NCBI GenBank assembly: GCA_030267565.1
Contig: BRXU01000002.1
Span: 4,153,501-4,217,500, forward strand
Reading direction: 5' to 3'
Source: Pleodorina starrii
Taxonomy: Eukaryota; Chlorophyta; Chlorophyceae; Chlamydomonadales; Volvocaceae
DNA: 64,000 nucleotides
Positions 22,148 through 34,900 of the stretch are shown in pieces. Under the pieces are notes generated by a model. It searched no databases. It was not told the origin of the DNA and saw only the letters and a list, made by a program, of their open reading frames with translations. The position numbers and the translations under genes were made by a program. The stretch's first letter is position 1. Each line of letters begins with the position of its first letter.

Positions 22148-22991
22148 TTTGCACACAAGTTCCTATGCAGGTGATCGACTAGCAGTGCAATGTCCTATCA
22201 TGCACTGTCGGTGAACCGCTGTTGTAACATGAAATTACATGCATAGCGAAACTGTCACATGCCAAAGGCGGGGCAGGTACGGCAGATGACGAGCTTCGCG
22301 ATAAGGGTGCACCAGACAGAAGCACCCAAATCAGTTAGGCGCCTGGCGTACCGAGGATTTATCCTCCCATGCCGGTTTCGGTGGGGACGAGTAAGGAAGC
22401 AACGACGCCGTGCCAAGTTTAGTAGGCCGATTCCGGGCCTGCCTCAATAGGTAGATCCACACTTCCGCTGTACGTTGTCAAGTAGAACGATTGGTACTGA
22501 CAAAAGGCAGGTAAGGCAGCGGGCTGCGATACCCTTTCGCGACAAGGGCTCTACAGACAGCTTGGGCTAGAGCTTCAGAGGGCGATGGCTTTCAGCTGCA
22601 CCAACGAGCATTTGCGACGATGGGGTATCAATAAGGGACGGCTTACTGCTTGGATGCTGACGTATTTGCGCACGCGGACCAAAACATCGGAACTTGTCGA
22701 GTGCGTCGGCTTCGCAAACATCTCTGCCAACCAAATGCCCTTAGCTTCAACGTGTCCTGGAATCATGATCTTGACCTTTTGCGGACGGCATCCTTGCTAG
22801 TTGCGCTTGAGACTCGACACGCCTTTCCTGCCGTCGCTTCGCTTCCGTTTTCCCGATACCCGGTCCGCGCCCCACGCGTAGAGCCACAGAACCCGTACTT
22901 TCACAAAAAATGCATATGACCAGCTTGTCCAGACTGTCGTCCGAACCCACCCACCCACCACCTTGCACAGGTCAGCACCCCGCCATAACCC
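22148..22991. promoter_or_regulatory. Shared divergent intergenic region (At4g37920-like / starch synthase III)
   Basis: These 844 bases separate the two start codons and must carry both 5' UTRs and promoters. Composition is less GC-rich than in the flanking exons. No TATA box or operator could be called with confidence. A loosely repeated segment (cagacag with gataagggt/gacaagggc contexts) occurs near 22270-22330 and 22500-22560. Confidence 0.5.
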
Positions 22992-25900
22992 ATGCAGCAG
23001 CCTAGACCCTCCGCCGCACGGCCCAGCGCTAGGCCCGCTAGCGGCAGCCTGCTGACGGCGCCGCTACCGGGCCAGCCGTGCGCAGTGGCGATGCAGCAGC
23101 GCGCTCTGGGCAAACTGGTGCCGTCAGGCCTGCCATCGGGCGTCTGGCGCGGCGCCGCCATCAGGTGCGGCTCTCCTTTCGGCCGCAGCTCACACCCGAA
23201 GCATTCCAGGCGGTCCCGGAGGTCGCGGCCGCGCCGTACGCGGCGTCGCACCCATCTGGTTCGCGCCCATGGGGCTGCACTCCCCAGCATGCGAGACGCG
23301 ACGCGCGCGCATTCGTGCCACACGGCTCGCAATCACCCTGGTCGGATCGGGGCCTCGCAGCGTCATTTTTAGCACTGAAGCAAATTCCGACCCACATCGA
23401 CTGTTGGAAGGGTCGTGGCGAGGGGCGTGGTGTTATGGCGTTTTCTGACGCTCTGTGATCTGGATCTGGATCTGCTGCTGTACCCACCGCCGTACAGGCC
23501 GCATGCGGCGCCACGCAGCAGCGGAGGCCCTACGGGCGCCGTCAGCTCGCAGACTCCCTCCGGAGCCGCCGCCGCCGCGCCACCGGCCGCCGCCAAGGGC
23601 CCCGCGACCGCCACCGGCACCACCGCCGCCGCGCCACCGGCCGTGAGCACCAGCAGCAGCAGCGGCGCTGCCAGCACCACCGCAGCGACGAAACCGGCGC
23701 CGGCGAAGGAGGTGGCCGCGCCGCCCGCTGCCGCGCCGAACGCGAATGGCGCCGCCGCGGGCGCCGCGGCGGGCGCGGGCACGGGCGCGGGCGCGGGCGC
23801 CAGCGGGCCCGCACCGAACATCGCCGCGCGCGGGCCAGCCAGTCCGGTGCGTGCGCGTTCGTGGAACCGTCGCCCGTCGGGAACTGGGGATCCTCCAGTT
23901 GCGGGCGATGCGGGTTAAAGGGCCGTCTGGACGCTCGCAGCAGCGGAAGAAGAGAGCAGCGGAGGGCGACGGGTTGGTGGACCCAGGAATCCGCGACGTT
24001 GCGTTCTCGGGAGGCGTCGGAAGCCGTCACGAAGAGCGTTCGCGTGCGTTTCCCGCACTGCTTTCTCGTGCTTACTTTGTGCCAGATCCACTCACACGTC
24101 GCTTCTGTAAACCAAACGACGAGCCAGAGCATTCAATCGGGTCGGTCGCGCTCTCCTTCCTGATCCGCGACCCACATCGGCAGGTCTCCTTCGACAAGGC
24201 AATGGCAGCGAAGATCAACGCGGCCCGCGAGCTGGCTAGGCGGCTGGCGGAGGAGAAGCAGGCGGCGAAAGCGGGGTTGGACAAGGGGGTGGACACGGAG
24301 GGGTGAGTGCCATCGAGCTGGAGCTGCGCTGGGGGCTGATCAGGATGCGAGAGTTACGATGAGGGACCACTAGGGTCCTGCGCTGGCGCATTCTGAGTCA
24401 ACTGATCAGGGGGCCAGCGGCCAGGGGCCTGCGCCCCCTGCACGGTGGCAATGCCGCGGGAATTCATGCCCTAGCAATGGAGAAAAAGGGGTTCAGGGAC
24501 ACGGACAGGGAGTGGCCGACCGTCGACGCAGTTAAGATCTGATGTGGGTCGGGCCGGAGCGGGGTAGAGGGCGCAATGGAGACACGAACCGATGTGGGTC
24601 AGATCGGGTTGGGTGCGGGGCGCCCGGTCGGAAGCTCGCGGCGCCGACCCAGATCAGATCAGATTAGATCAGGGCGGCCTCGTGGGGCGGCCTCGGCCTC
24701 GGGCGCCTCTGGGCCTCCGCCTCTGCGCTGAAAAGCCATGCATCCGCGCTCGGACCTGCTTGCCCGTGCACTTGCACGCACTCGCACTCACGCGCACTCA
24801 CGCGCTCCCACTGACGCACGTACCCACGCAGGAAGCGCGCCGCGGAGGTTGCCAGCGCCGAGGCCGCCGCGCAGGCCGCCAAGGCGGACGCGCTGGTTCG
24901 CGCGCTGCGCCGCGCCGAAACCAACCGCGACACGCTGCAGCGGCTGCGCGCCGAGAACGAGGCGTTGCGGGAGCTGCTGCTGGAGGTGGCGGCGGACAAG
25001 GAGGCGGCGCGGGCGAGGATGGAGCAGGTGGGAGCGAGACGGGGGGCTGTAAGGTGGTAGTATAGGGGAGGGAGGGTAGGACAGTCCAAGTAGGCGAGTC
25101 GACAGGGTGGGGGCGACTCGCCTGAGGGCAGCAGGGGGGCTTGGACCAGCCTGCCGTTTGCGCGCGCACCATCGCCTCCCGACTGCCCGGATGTCAACGA
25201 GGCCCGCCGTCCCTTCAATAACCTGTGCTTCCCCCCCCCCGGTCCGGTCCGCAGGTCATCTCCGGCCTGAGTGATCAGGCGCTGGTGGAGCGAACCAAGG
25301 CGGCCGTCTCCGCGGGCCTGGTGCCGCCGCCCGTGTCCGCCGCAGGCCTGCTGGCCACACCGGCCCGCCCCGGCGCCGCGGCGCCGCCCAAGCCGGCCGA
25401 CGCCGCTGCGGTGGCGGCGGCGGCGACGGCGGTGCCCGTGGCCGCCGCGGCGGCGGCTGTTGAGGCCCAGTTGGTGGCGGCGAGCGCGCAGGTGGCGGAG
25501 AGTATCAGCCCTACCAAGGTAGGGGTCTGCTTGCCTGCATGCATCCATCCGTCCTTGACCCACCAGCCCCGGCCCCCAGAAGCCCCTTCGACGCCCCCCG
25601 CGGCCCTCCCTCTTTTGAACCCAGCCCTGCGCTTTGAACTGGTGTACTCTTATACTCCCTGCGCCCACCCACCCGCCTGCCCGCCCGCCCGCCCGCCCAC
25701 CCGCCCGCCCGCCCGCCCGCCCGCCCGCCCGCCCGCCCGCCCGCTGCCAGGCCCCGGCAGCCGAGCCCCTCCCCCCGGTTGTGGAGGACGTGCAGCTGGT
25801 GGCGGAGATGCGCAACGTGCTGCAGCAGAAGGTGCGGGGGGTGGGGTTAGGGAGGGAGCAGGGAGGGAGGGAGGGGGGGTTGTAGGAAGCAGTCCAAAGA

Positions 25901-28900
25901 AAGTGTGGTGAGGGGGTGCAGGCAGGCAGGCGGGCAGCTGGTTGGTTTCTGATTCGTCATTTCATTACATGACATAAAGGGCGCGTGGGGAGCGGGGTTG
26001 TCCGCGTGTGGGTCCAGTTCGAGGCAACGCGGAGAGCGCTGAGTGAGATGCGAAGAAAGGGCGCGCGCCGTCCGAGTCGGCTCGCATTGACCGGGCTTGC
26101 GGGCGGACAGAGCGGACAGGGCGGAGCGAACGCACAGAAGTTGTGACCCTTCACGAGGATGGCATCCGAGGGCCGCTGGCATTGCAGTCCGAGGACGCAA
26201 GTTGTTGAATTGTGTCCAAATGTGTTTTATTGATTAGTGAGCAACGGGGTGGTTGAAGGCTTGTCAGGGATTTCAGCAGGGCAAAGCAGGGCGCGATATT
26301 AGCTTTGCGCGATATTACCTCGATATCCCCCCGGCCTGGCCTTTACCCGCCCCCAACCTCCTCCTGGGCGCTGGCCCTCACCCTCAGGCCCCCCTGGAGA
26401 GCTCCGAAGACACGATCAAGCAGGTGGTCAAGAAGACGGAGCTCAGCGGCGCCGCCGCCGCTGCGACGGAGGCCTCCGCCGCCGCCACCGCCGTCGTGGA
26501 GGAGCTGCACCAAGCCATGGAGGCCCCAGCGGTGGCGGCGGCGGCGGCCGCCGCCGCGGAGGCGGCGGCGCCAGCGGCGGCGCCGGCGGCGGCGCCGGCC
26601 GAGGTGGTGGAGGCGGCGGCGGCGCCGCCGGCGCCGGCGGTGGAGGTGGAGGTGGTGGCGGCGCCGCCGCCCATCCCGGAGCCGACGGCGGCGCAGCTGC
26701 AGGGCCTGGCCCACAAGGCCACCGCCGCCAACCGGCTGATCTTCACGTGGCCGGAGGGTGAGGCCGGGGGGGGGGGGTGCGGGGCGGTTGGGGCGCTTGG
26801 CGGGTGTGGGGGTGTGGGTGTGTGAGGGTCGCACAGCGCAATGGGCCGTGGGACGAGCCGCGCATACGGTAGCCGGCAGGCGTATGAGAGCAGCCGTACA
26901 GCCCGGCTGCGTGGAGGCCAGCTAGCTTGCGCAGGAGACCCTCGCCGCAGTGGCATGATTCAGCGCGGGTGCTCTGTTCTGTCCTGCCCCGCCATGCTTT
27001 GCTAAGTTGGACCTCCCACTGAAACCCCTCCCCCTCCCTCCTCCCCCTCCCCTTCCCGCCCCGGTGCAGCGGGCGGCCTGGTTGGGCGGCCGGTGCGCAT
27101 CTACTACAACCGCGCTCGCGGTCCGCTGCCCCCCACCGGTCGGCTGCAGGTCAAGGCGGGGTTCAACAAGTGGGAGGAGATCGTGGTGTTTGACATGGAG
27201 CCAGCGCAGGGGCTGCCGGTGAGGGAGCGGAGCGGGGAGGAGAGGGGAGGGGAGGGGAGGAGGGAGGGGAGGGAGGGGGAGGGTGCGAAGGGGAATAGAG
27301 GGAAGAAGGGGGGAAGAAGCAGACTGCAGTGGGTCGGTGGACAGGGTCGCAGCAACCGGCCCCAGAAGCGGGGTCGTTATGGAAAAGGGGGGCGGGTCGC
27401 GGGGCGGAAGGACGGCGTGCGTGCGTTATCTAACTTAGTTGGTTAACTTGCTGCCTGGTTGGGTTGCTGCAACCAGTACCAGTTCCGTCATTGCACTCTT
27501 TGACTTACAGCCCCCTCTTCCCCCACCTCCCTCGCACCTTCCCCTCGCACCTTCCCCTCACACCTTCCCCTCACACCTTCCTCACACCTTCCTCACACCT
27601 TCCTCCCCCTTGCCAGCCCGGCGGCGGCCAGGAGTGGTGGGTCCTCTCCCTGGAGCTGCCCCCCGACCTGTTCCGCTTCGACTACGTGATCATGGACGGC
27701 CAGTCGGGGGCGGTGGACAACAACGGCTGGCGGGACTTCCAGGTGGCGCTGGTGGATGCACCCAGTGAGGACGAGGTCATGGCGGCCAGGGCGGAGGCGT
27801 ACCGGCGGTTCGACGAGGACAGGTGGGGGGGCTCCAGGGGCGGGGAGTGGGCCGAGGGGGGGTTGGGGGGATCAGGGCGGGTGGGGGTGGCGGGAGGAAT
27901 GAAAGAGTGGGGTGGAGCGGCGCGGACAGGGATGGTGGCGTGCGGGGCGTGGAGCCACCCACCCCCCTTGCACATGTACCAACGCCCCCTGCACAAGCAC
28001 CAATGACGCATTGCACTGTCTGACCCCTTTGCCCCCCCTCTGCCCCCCCTTTTGCTCCCAGGCGGCGTCTGATCGAGGAGGAGGAGAAGCGGCTGTGGCG
28101 GCTGGTGGAGAGCCGGGCGCTGGACGCCGCTGCGGCCGCCCGGGTGGAGTTCCGCCGCCGCCGCGACTCGGAGCTGCTGGAGGCGGCGCGGCAGGTGGGG
28201 GCAGGCGGGGCAGGCGGGGGGCGGGGGGGGGCGGGGGAAGGTCTGGGAAGTGGAAACTTGGGGCGGCGTGGGGTGCAGAGGAGGAGGAGGATGGGGAGAA
28301 GGAGAGGGAGGGGGAGGGAGAGGGGGTCGAGAGTGAAATGCGGTGATGGTATTGCGGCGGGAAGGGGAGGGGGGGGGAGCGGACCCGGTCATTTTTCTAT
28401 CTGCTTGCTTTCCACAGCAGCCCCTCCCCGCCTTCCCGCCCCCCGCCTTCAAAACCCCCGCAACGCTTGCAACCCCCCGCAAAAAAACCCCACACGTCAG
28501 GTTGTTGCCGACCGGCGCAAGGCCGACATCACGGCAGTACCCGCCGCCAACTCCGTCCCCGGCGTGTACGCCTGGTGCGGCGGCCCGCCCCGCCCCGGCC
28601 AGCGCGCCTTCCTGGCTTACAACCGGGTGCACGGCAGCAGCGGGGGCGGGCTGCAGCACTCGGGCAGTGTGAGGCTGCACCTGGGGTACGACGGGTGGTG
28701 GAACAAGATCACGCAGGTGCGTGTGTGTATGTGTTGGGATTGTTGGGGTTGGGGGGGGTTGGGGGGTGGCGGAGGGTTTGGGAGCGAGGTTGGTAAAAAT
28801 AGGACACTGCAGCGTTTGGACGGAGGCGACAAAGGCGAACCCGGACCCGGCAATGCCGACTTTACCGACTTGTCTTTAAGCTCCTGTCCATCTACGCCTA

Positions 28901-31900
28901 CGTCAACATCGCCCTTTGGGTATTTCGACTGGCCTCTTTTCCGTTCTGCTTTCCTAAACTGCATCTGCTTTTCTTACTACATGCCTCTCAGCCTGTCAGT
29001 TTGTCTCTTCAGGCTGTCGTACCCCTGCCCGGAGGCCCCCCTCCCGACGCCCCCCCCCCTGACCCTCCCCCCCCACACACACACCCACAGACCACCGACC
29101 TGGCTCCGCTCACCCCCGACCAGCTGGCCTCCCACAACCTGTCCAGCGCCGGCGGGATGCAGTGGTACGGCGCCTGGGTGGACGTGCCGTACAGCGCCGC
29201 CGTACTGAACTTTGTGTTCTCCGACCGCGAGCAGCGCAGCTGGGACAACAACGGCATGCGGGACTACCACACACTGGTGGCGGGTGAGCAGGGGGGGGGA
29301 GGGGCGGCAGGGGGAAGGGAGGGGGGGAAGGGGGGATGGGGTAAAGGGAGGAAAGCGAGGGGGGGGGGGTCAGGACGCAGGAGTCAAGTGCGTCACTGAA
29401 TTTGGCGGTGACAGAGACCCGCCCACGAGCGCACGAGGGAGGGGGAGGGGAGGGGAGGGAAGGGGGTGCTTGCATCCCCTGCCCAAACCTCATCACCCCC
29501 TCACCTCCTCACCCCGTCCCACACATACACACACACACATCGCCCTCCACCCGCCTCATGCCCCATCTCAGCTTTATTAACCTCTCCCTCCCCCAAACCT
29601 GCCCCCGTCTCACCCTCGCGCCCCCCCCCTACACACACCCGCCCAGGCGCCCACAGCGGCGATGAGCTGGTTGAGATGCTGCATGCCGCCATGAAGCGCG
29701 ACTCGGCGGACAGTGACAAAGAGGTGGAGGACCGCGCGGCGCTGAGGGCGGTGCGGAAGGTGGAGGCAAAGGTGGGTGCGGGGTTGGGGGGTGGGGGTGG
29801 GGGGATTTTGGGGGGCGGGGGGGTGGGGGGTGAGCGAGCAGGGTGGCAGTGTGAGGTGACTGTGCGCGCGCGATGGGCGAACGGTGTGTGTATGCGCCCT
29901 GTCCCCTGCCCTCCGCCCCCCGCCTCGATCCCGTTGGCCGGCGTGGGTTCTTCCGTACCACTTTCAAAGAAAACACGGCCGGTCGCTGCAACTAGTATCG
30001 TGCCGTTGCCGCTTTCCATTCCATCTTCCCTCCCTCCCTTCCTTCAGGGCCTGACGATGCGCAAGCGGCGCGAGGTGGTGCACGACTTCCTGTACACCGT
30101 ACCGCTGAGCCCCCGCGCCGGTCAGCCGGTGCAGGTGTACTACCGGCCCGAGGCCACCATGCTGCGCGGCCGGCCGGAGATCTGGCTGCGGGCCGCGTGG
30201 AACCGGCTGGGGGCCGCCGCCTGCAACGCCGCGGGCGGGGCGCTGCGGCCGCTGGCGGTGCGGCTGGAGCCGTGCTTGCCGGGGGGGCTGGGATTCTACA
30301 AGGCAACCGTGCAGGTGGGGGAGGGATGGCGGGGGGCTGGGGGTTGGGGGGTTGGGGGGTGGGGGTGGTAAAAGGAAGATACCGCAGCGGAGATGGAGAC
30401 GGCGTTTGCGAACGGACCCGGGGGGTGGGGGTGGGGATGGGAGGGAAGGGGCTGCGCGTGTGATGTGTATGGGTGGGTGGGCGGGTGGTTAGGGGCCGAA
30501 GGGTCGGGGTGGTGTGTTTGTGTGTGGGGGGGGGGAAGGGTCTTGGGTCGCTTGTTCCCCGGGGTGGACAGATGATTTCGCACACGAGGTGTGGCTGCAG
30601 TAAGCACGCGCTTTCTTTCTGCTCCGAAACCCAGTCCTCTCCCCGGCCCCACCCCTCCCCGGCCGCCGCACGCAGGTCCCCTCCGACGCCTGGGGCATGG
30701 ACCTGTCCTTCAGCGACACCGACTCCACCAGCGGGGGCTTCGTGGACGACAACGGAGGACTGGAGTACCACATCCCTGTGGAGGGTTCGGGTGAGGGGTG
30801 GGGGGGCGAGGGCGAGGAGTGGGGGTGAGGGGCGAGGGCGAGGAGTGGGGGTGAGGGGCGAGGGCGAGGGCGAGGCCCTTTTCCCACCCACCCCCCAGCC
30901 CCCAGCCCCCCAACCCCCTCTCCTCCCTCATCGCTGCGGTTTCGCTTGGCTGGTACCCGATAGCTGCAACCAGTACCAACTTTTGCAAATTGCACACACA
31001 CACCCTGGTATTCAACACCCCACCCCCCAATCCGTTGGTGTCGTTCTGTGCCCCCCTCACCCTACCCCACCCCACCCCACCCCACCCACCCGGGGCCTCA
31101 TTCCGCCTCCGTAGCCACTCCGCGCCGTTCGCTGAGTATCGTGCACGTGGCGGTGGAGATGGCGCCAATCGCCAAGGTGCGTAGGGGGGTGGGATGGGTG
31201 CGGGGGGGGGGGTTCTAAAACCCTAAACCCTAAGCGCCTGTGAGCGCATGGTGAAACGGGGAGGAGCACGGAAGTGCGGGCGGGCCCTTCAATGTACTTG
31301 AAGCGCGAACGTTGCGCGGTGCTGCTCGTTGGTGCTCGCACTGCCTCACCTTGCTGCCCGCAGCGCCTGGTGCGTGTCTGCTGCCCGCTGCTCGTGCTGT
31401 CCGCTACGCGTGCCGCGCGCTGCTGCGTGCTGCGCGTGCTGTGGTGGTGCTCTTCAGTCTTTACGCGCTCCGCTCCGCTCCCCTCCCGCGCTCACGCGCT
31501 CCGCTCCGGCTGTCCCCCGGCTGCAGGTTGGCGGCATGGGCGATGTGGTGACGGCTCTGGGCCGGGCGGTCCAGGAGCAGGGGCACGATGTGTCGGTCAT
31601 CGTGCCAAAGTACGACTGCATCAATTACGCGCTGGTGAGTGGGGGCTGAGCAGGGGGTGGGGGTGGGGCGGAGGAGAGCGGGCAGGGGAGCGGAGGGGAA
31701 CAGAGGAGTGTGTGTGTGCGTGGTGGTGGTGGTGGTGGTGTGTGGGGGGGGTTAGTTGTCGAGAGAAAATGACATGTGGGCGGAGAGCTGGGGAAGCAGG
31801 AAGAGGGTAAGACGAGAGAGACGCGTTAGGGGGAGGCCGAGGGGCGCGGAGGGCGGGGGGAGGGGGGAGGGGCGGGGGGTGGCGCAGCGGGTGCTCGGCT

Positions 31901-34900
31901 TGGCTTGGGGGGAGGGGGGTTTGTGATGGGGTGGGGGAGCCAAAGGGGAACCAGAGAGCTGCCGAAGCGGTGGGCTGCAAGCCGGCCTGCGCGGGGTCCT
32001 GTGGGGTGGGAGAGGAGGGTGGTGGACCGAGCGGGGGCTGAGCACGGGCGCGCACGATTGCGGAGGCGGAGGCGGAGGTGGCGGAGGTGGTGATGGTGAT
32101 GGAAGCGCGCGCGGCTCATGTGGCGTTGTGGCCTTCGCCGGCTGACCCCTCTCCGCCGCCTGTTCTCCGGTGCCCCCCCCCCCGCCCCCGCCCCCCCCCC
32201 AACTGCCAGGTGGACGAGCTGGTTCAGGACAGCGGCTTCCACTGGGGCGGCACCTTTGTGCGCGTGTGGCGCGGATTCGTGGAGGGGCTGGCCACCACCT
32301 TTTTGGAGCCTGAGAACGGAATGTTCTGGGTGGGCTGCATCTACGGACGGAACAACGACGCGCAGAGGTGCGCTGAGGCAGCGGCAGGGCGGGGAGGGGA
32401 GGGAGGGGGAGGGGGGAAAGAGGGGGGAAAGAGGGGGGAAAGAGGGGGGAAAAGAGGGGAGGGGCACATGAAGAAGAGGGAACGGCGGCGGTGTAAGAAC
32501 GGAGGCGCGACGTCCCAACATCGAATCATGCGCGGAACCAACCGTGTACACCCCTGCCGCCCGCCCCTACCCCCCCTTCTTTCCCTCCCCTCCCCCCCTC
32601 CCCCACCAAACGCCATCTCCATCTCTTAACTTCTCCCCTCTCCGCCCTCGTCCCCGCCCTTCACCCTTCGCGCTGCCGCTGCGCACTGCCGCTGCCGCTG
32701 CGCTCGGCGGCTGCCGCTGCTCTTCGGCGTGTGCGGCTGCCCTTCGGCATGTGTGGCTCCGGCTGTGGTCGCAGGTTCGGCTTCTTCTGCGGCGCCGCGC
32801 TGCAGTACCTCAAGAGCACCGGCCGGCAGTACGACCTGCTGCACTGCCACGACTGGCAGAGTGCGCCCATCGCGTGGGGTGAGCGCGGTGCCTCCAAGGC
32901 CATGTTCACCATCCACAACCTCTCCTACGGCGCGGACCTCATCGGCCGGGCCATGCAGTCGTGCAACGTGGCGACCACCGTGTCGCCCACGTACGCGCGG
33001 GAGGTGCGTGTGGCGGGGGGGGGCGGGGAGGGGGGGGAGCGGCTGGGGGAGTGGGGGGCGGGGCATGGAGCGCCGTTCCTGGCGTTCCAGGCTGCGCCGG
33101 CGCGTGACCGGGCATGAAACGTCATACCCGGCCGTCCTCAACTTCTCTTTACCATTTCTATATTCAGCTACCGAATCGGGATGAGCTGCTATTATTTCCT
33201 CGATAATCGGTTCTAAGGCGCTACTATCCGCTAACTGTACCAATCCTTTTGCCTTGACTATCCCCCCTCTCCCGCAGCGTGTCGCGCTAGCGTGTCTCTC
33301 CCCCCCGCCCTCCGCTGAGTATTGCTGGGTTCCAGGTCCGTTCGCTAACGCCGTCTCCGTCTCCGCTGCAGTATCTTCTTTTTACCCCCCGCTGAGAACC
33401 GATGTGCCCCCGACGTGACCCGCCGCCGCAGATCGCGGGCCACCCCTCCGTGGCCTCCCACCTGAACAAGCTCTACGGCGTCCTCAACGGAATCGACCAG
33501 GTGAGCCCGGCTGCCTGCGTTGCGCCTGTGGCGGGCGCACGCGTGGTGGGGGCGCCGTCGCTCCCTGTCATGCGAGTTCCGTCGTTACCGCCGGTATCTT
33601 CCGCTCCAGCCTGTCTTTCTCACACTCCATTCCGCTCCACTCTCCCTCCCTCTCTCCGATCCGCTCCGCTTCGCTTCGCTTCGTTTCGTTTCGCTTCGCT
33701 TCGTTTCGTTTCGTTTCGCTTCGCTTCGTTTCGTTTCGCTTCGCTGCGCTTCGCTGCGCTTCGCTGCGCTTCGCTGCGCTGCGCTGCGCTTCGCTTCGCT
33801 GCGCTGCGCGCCGCTCCTCCCCGCTGCTCCCTCCCTCCCTCTGCGGTATCTTCGTTTTACCCTCCCTCCCCGCCTGCCTCCCTCCCCGCCTGCCTCCCTC
33901 CCCGCCAGGACATCTGGGACCCCTCCGAGGACCCCTGCCTGCCCATGCACTTCTCGGCTGAGAACGTGGCGGCGGGCAAGGAGGCGGCGCGGCGGCTGCT
34001 GAGGCAGCGCCTCAACCTGGCGCAGGCGGACGTGCCGGTGGTGGGCTGCGTCACCCGACTGGTGGCGCAGAAGGTGAGAGGGAAGAGGGGGAGGGGGAGG
34101 GGGGAGGGTAGTAGGAGGAGGGTCGGAGGAGGGGGGGGAAGGGGGAGGGGGGCCGCAGGGGCTGTGGGCCGCAGTGCGTGGTGGTGGGGGTGGGGGAGGG
34201 GTAAGAAAAACGATACCGGGGGTCGCTTAAGCGGCAATAACGACGTTTGGGGGATGGTCTCGGGACACGGCGTCAACGATACATTGCAATGTGTGCGTGT
34301 GTGTGTGTGTTCCGGTTGTTCCCCCTTCCCACGGGGGGGGAAGGAGGGGGATCTGCCGTACCGTAGCTTCAACACATCCCCCGTACCCCTACTCCTGCTT
34401 ACGCACACACACACACACACGAACACACACGTCCACTCTCGCACACACACACGCAGGGTATCCACCTGATCAAGCACGCGGCCTGGCGCACCCTGGAGCG
34501 AGGCGGTCAGTTCGTGCTGCTGGGCTCGGCACCGGACGGACGGGTGCAGGTGGGTGGGGGGCGGGGGTGTATGTATGTGCCCGGGACTGGGGGTGGGTTG
34601 GGAGCGGGGCAGGGGAGGGGAAGGGGTGTGCGCGCGTGCGCTCGGCGCGTCGCGCCACAGCCGCGAGCCGCCGCCGCCGCCGCCTCTGCAGCCCCTCGCC
34701 CCCCAGCCCGTCAACGTCCTTACCCCTAACCCCCTTCCCCCCTCGGTCTCACCTCCATCACCTCACGGGATACGTGTATACCCTGCCCCCTCCACACGCA
34801 CACACACACAGACACATTCCCCCTCCCAACCCCCAACCACCCCAACTCCCTCAGGGTGAGTTCAATGCGCTGCGCGACCAGCTGGCCCGCGCCTACCCCG

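Noticed and set aside
23161..23372. Continuation of starch synthase exon 1 to the stop at 23372
   Set aside because: Reading on gives an Arg-rich tail and a stop, whereas splicing from 23164 to 23498 is phase-perfect and links the transit-like start to the Ala/Pro linker.
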